Positions 61,014 through 64,000 of a stretch of 64,000 bases of DNA are shown here, in pieces. The position numbers and the translations under genes are program-made. Source of the DNA: Anticarsia gemmatalis. Its lineage: Eukaryota > Arthropoda > Insecta > Lepidoptera > Erebidae. Numbering within the stretch: position 1 is the stretch's first letter; each line of letters starts with the position of its first letter. Location: assembly GCF_050436995.1 (NCBI RefSeq), contig NC_134745.1, positions 7,564,001 through 7,628,000 of the forward strand. The letters run 5' to 3'. The notes under the pieces are model-generated. The model ran no database searches. It was not told the DNA's origin and saw nothing but the letters and a program-made list of their open reading frames with translations.

Positions 61014-62185
61014 CCGTATATTAAGATTGGCACGTTATTGATGGCAAATGACTCGCAAACGTAATTTCATTGATCCAAAGCTCATTTGTGAAGTGCGACG
61101 GATGCCTGCATATCAGTGGTCGCGCGAGAGTTGCATGGGAATGGAAATGGTTCGCATTCGACAGTAGTGGAATGCTTTCAACTCGCGTAATTCAGTTAAA
61201 CGAGTAATTTATGACTGGCCAAATTACTGGCATCACCATGTCTGGCTATCTGATGCACGAGCCCCAACTATTAACACGATTTCATGTTGCGTTAATTGTT
61301 GCGTTATTGAAAAGGAGAATTTGTAATACCATGTTACAATAGATCCGATATACATTCAGGTCATTTCTGTTATGCTCTGTATCTATATTGTGTGTGTTTT
61401 CATTGCCAGAATGAAACTGTAATCGTTTCTGGTTAAGTTCATTTTACTACGGTCTGGTATAACTTGATATTTTAGTTCCAGTCTTTGTAATAACAAAGTA
61501 TCAAAGACAGAAGTTTCTCAAGCTGCGCAATTCCTTTATTTATCAAATCTAGTACATTTTCCTCTTAGCCTGTTATTTATTGTAGAAAAGCACCGGGATT
61601 TTTTGTCTTTCTTGACGTCAAATTTCTCCCTTCTTAGATTGGTGAGGTAAACCTTGCATTACACAGATCCAAGTTATACTTCTGGGAAATACAAGTCATG
61701 TAATAGGAATAATAACATGTTATCTGAATCCTCAAACCCAAATACAACAGTAATTCGTTCAGCCGTTTTCTTTATTTTAGTCATTTTGCTTAACTTTTTA
61801 TCTGGCGTCTATAGACGTTAACAAAATATATCTGTAAAAGTGATTTAATATGCGAATGCTTGAAGGGATTTAAGTAAATTCATGATGAGATTAAGTCACG
61901 TGCTAAATAATGGAAAAGCAATCGCTAAACACTTATATAACATGTATGATAAGATGTATCGTAAAGTTATGTAGCGCATACGCAGTAGTGTACAGAAAAA
62001 TTGCTTCAATTTTTAGACTCAATATCATAAGTAGAAATTTACTGGCAATTCTATGCCTTTAAAGTCCTCCGCGACACCAATACGTTAAATGTTGCTTAAT
62101 ACTCTGCAAAATAATTTGTTGGCTGCAAAATAACCGCATAAGTTAATTAGTTTCGTATTGCGCTTCATTACAGTATGGTATTCTA

Positions 62186-62275
62186 ACCGAGCAGTGATAG
62201 CTGAATGGTATAAACATGCGTTTTGCCATGCCAGAGTTCACCAATGAGTTTTCGAAATTATTTGTTAGGAATTTT
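62186..62275 (+). mobile_element. tRNA-derived SINE fragment
   Basis: ACCGAGCAGTGATAGCTGAATGG carries a tRNA-like A box (TAGCTGAATGG). A shortened B-box region (CAGAGTTCACC) and TGAGTTTTCGAAATTATTTGT follow, an order I recognise from lepidopteran tRNA-derived SINEs. The part between the boxes is shortened and the 3' tail is lost, so it is an inactive relic rather than a tRNA gene. Confidence 0.6.
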
Positions 62276-64000
62276 TACTTGTTCTATCGGTAAAGAAAAT
62301 TATTGTGATGCAACTTTGCATGGCTGAGAGTTCTTTAACAGTTTTTGAAGGAATGCAAAGTCCCCACTTGGTCAGCGTGCAGGACTCAAGGCTTGACCCC
62401 TCGCTCATTTCGAGAGAAGAATCTTACCCAATAGTGAAACAATCATGCGTTAAATTTAACTTTACTATTTTGGTAATATTAATGTACCTATGTCCAAAAA
62501 GCTTAAAAACATTTTGTAGACTAAGATTTTGTCTAGATTAATCTAGATTTCTTACATGGCTCTATAATCCACAGCTTAGCCCTGATATCATACATTTAAT
62601 AGCAACTTCACAAAATATATTAAAGACTTTTTCAATACAAACTCAACAATATTCCTTTCGATAATATCAAAACTTGAGTTTGAGAACGAAATAGCTCACA
62701 GTACATTAAATTTTCAATCTTTGATAACATTTTTTCGACACAAAAAATACAAGGCGGTTTCTAATTTTTTTCTGTCAATCAAGATTTGTTTGATGACGAG
62801 AACGTACATAAATAAGGAGTACATAGTAGGTGTTGTTCTATTTAGTATCCGCCCACCGTTCTCTTAGAATAACGGAATGATAACTCCGTAAGCGGCCGAA
62901 AATACAGCTATACGATACTTTGTATAGCTACATTTATCCATACACTTTGCTATAAAAATGCTCCTATATTTCGGTTAGGTAAACTTAGGATTCCTTTAGA
63001 AAATCAGTAGATTTATGTCTATTTTAAATAAATAAATATAAGTATTTATTTCTCTACAAAGGTAGTACAATTTTTCACTTTTACAATCAATATTAAAAAT
63101 ATAAGATAAACCTTTGAGAGACTTGGTACCTGTACTAGTAAATGTTAATTTATGGAAAATGCCCTTCAGACTAGACTGTACGGGAAACTACTAAACAGAT
63201 TCTGATGAAATTTAGTACAAAAAATTGTTCATAACTTGGATAATTATAATAGTAGTATTATTTTACCACTTTAAATATTACACTGAAATGCAGCACCCAT
63301 GAATGCATTCAGGCATAGCTTCTAAACAAAATAATGTAGGTTCTATATTCATAATATTAATATGATTTTGTATTTTTGACTCAAATTAAGACAAGTAATG
63401 AGATACTTTATTGTCTTATAATTATTTCTTTAAAATGATACGTAAATATATGCTGCTTAATCATACGAAATTAATTGCTGCCAGAAAATTTTCCACTAGG
63501 CACAAACCAAATACTTTTTTACGAAATAACATTATAAAGACATATTTTGAAGATCACCGTGAGTAAAAGACATTTTAATATCTAGCTTTGATACACATAT
63601 TATTTTAAGTATTTCTTTACTCCAGAATAAATTTAAACATATTATGCTGAATACTTTTACAATATATTAAAATGAAGCTGTTTTTATTGCTTTAACCCAT
63701 CAGATTCTTATCAGCGTAGGAATGTGTTTAGCTAATCAAATAATTATTTTTACAATTAGTATATAGAAATGATAATAATTACGAAGGTTACATACCGTAT
63801 TTGTGTTCTTTTTCCTAAAAAATGTAGCTGGAAAATGTTTCACAAAAAGGACATCGTCGGCAAAATTATAAAAAAATATGGCAAAATACATTTCTATTTT
63901 CTTGTAGTTATCTTCGGCGTGCATTTCTTGTATTTATTACAAGTGACAATATTATTTTACGATGCGACAGTATTTTAAATTAAAGTATTTAATAACTCTA

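Larger units (their letters stand above)
59782..64000 (-). other. Presumed 5' intron, distal part to window end
   Basis: No supported exon. It contains a repeat fragment at 60041-60165, an inverted-motif cluster at 60552-60600, a 10-bp tandem at 60986-61013 and a tRNA-derived SINE fragment at 62186-62275. The last 1.5 kb is very AT-rich with no GC island. Confidence 0.55.

Noticed and set aside
62186..62275. tRNA gene
   Set aside because: A-box-like sequence is present, but the acceptor stem, proper anticodon arm and B box are not, and the flanking text matches a SINE relic.

Overview
The window looks like lepidopteran (moth or butterfly) nuclear DNA. It is AT-rich and intron-rich, with almost no long ORFs. 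It carries two short Helitron-type elements whose ends (TC...CTAG inserted between A and T, with a 3' hairpin) match a family I know to be abundant in Lepidoptera. It also has remnants of other lepidopteran-style repeats: a tRNA-derived SINE and non-LTR retrotransposon pieces. I cannot name the species.

The only protein-coding gene I can support is on the minus strand. Its last eight coding exons lie between 11666 and 1031 and splice in frame into 389 residues of a three-immunoglobulin-domain cell-surface protein. This is the insect DIP (Dpr-interacting protein; 'lachesin-like') family of neuronal adhesion molecules. Each Ig domain keeps its Cys pair, Trp and D-x-G-x-Y-x-C motif. The last two exons give a Lys-rich linker and a short hydrophobic C-terminal tail typical of a GPI-anchor signal. 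The signal-peptide exon(s), start codon and promoter were not found and probably lie beyond base 64000. If so, 11667-64000 is one intron of more than 52 kb.

Region by region: 1-1030 is 3' UTR and downstream flank. 1031-5300 holds the compact Ig2, Ig3 and tail exons plus the second half of Ig1; a retrotransposon endonuclease fragment sits in the last intron. 5301-11562 is the intron that splits Ig1 and contains a diverged local duplication (about 6696-6930 and 8128-8345). 11563-11666 is the first half of Ig1. 11667-64000 is presumed intron. It holds two intact-ended Helitrons (26483-26729, 59531-59781), older repeat fragments and many short GC-rich, CpG-rich islands spaced every few kb. These islands are plausible enhancers, alternative promoters or untranslated first exons.

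I did not find an obvious new system such as a gene cluster, CRISPR array or RNA gene. The items most worth a second look are the recurring GC islands, the duplicated intronic element and two GCTAC/GTAGC inverted-motif clusters.
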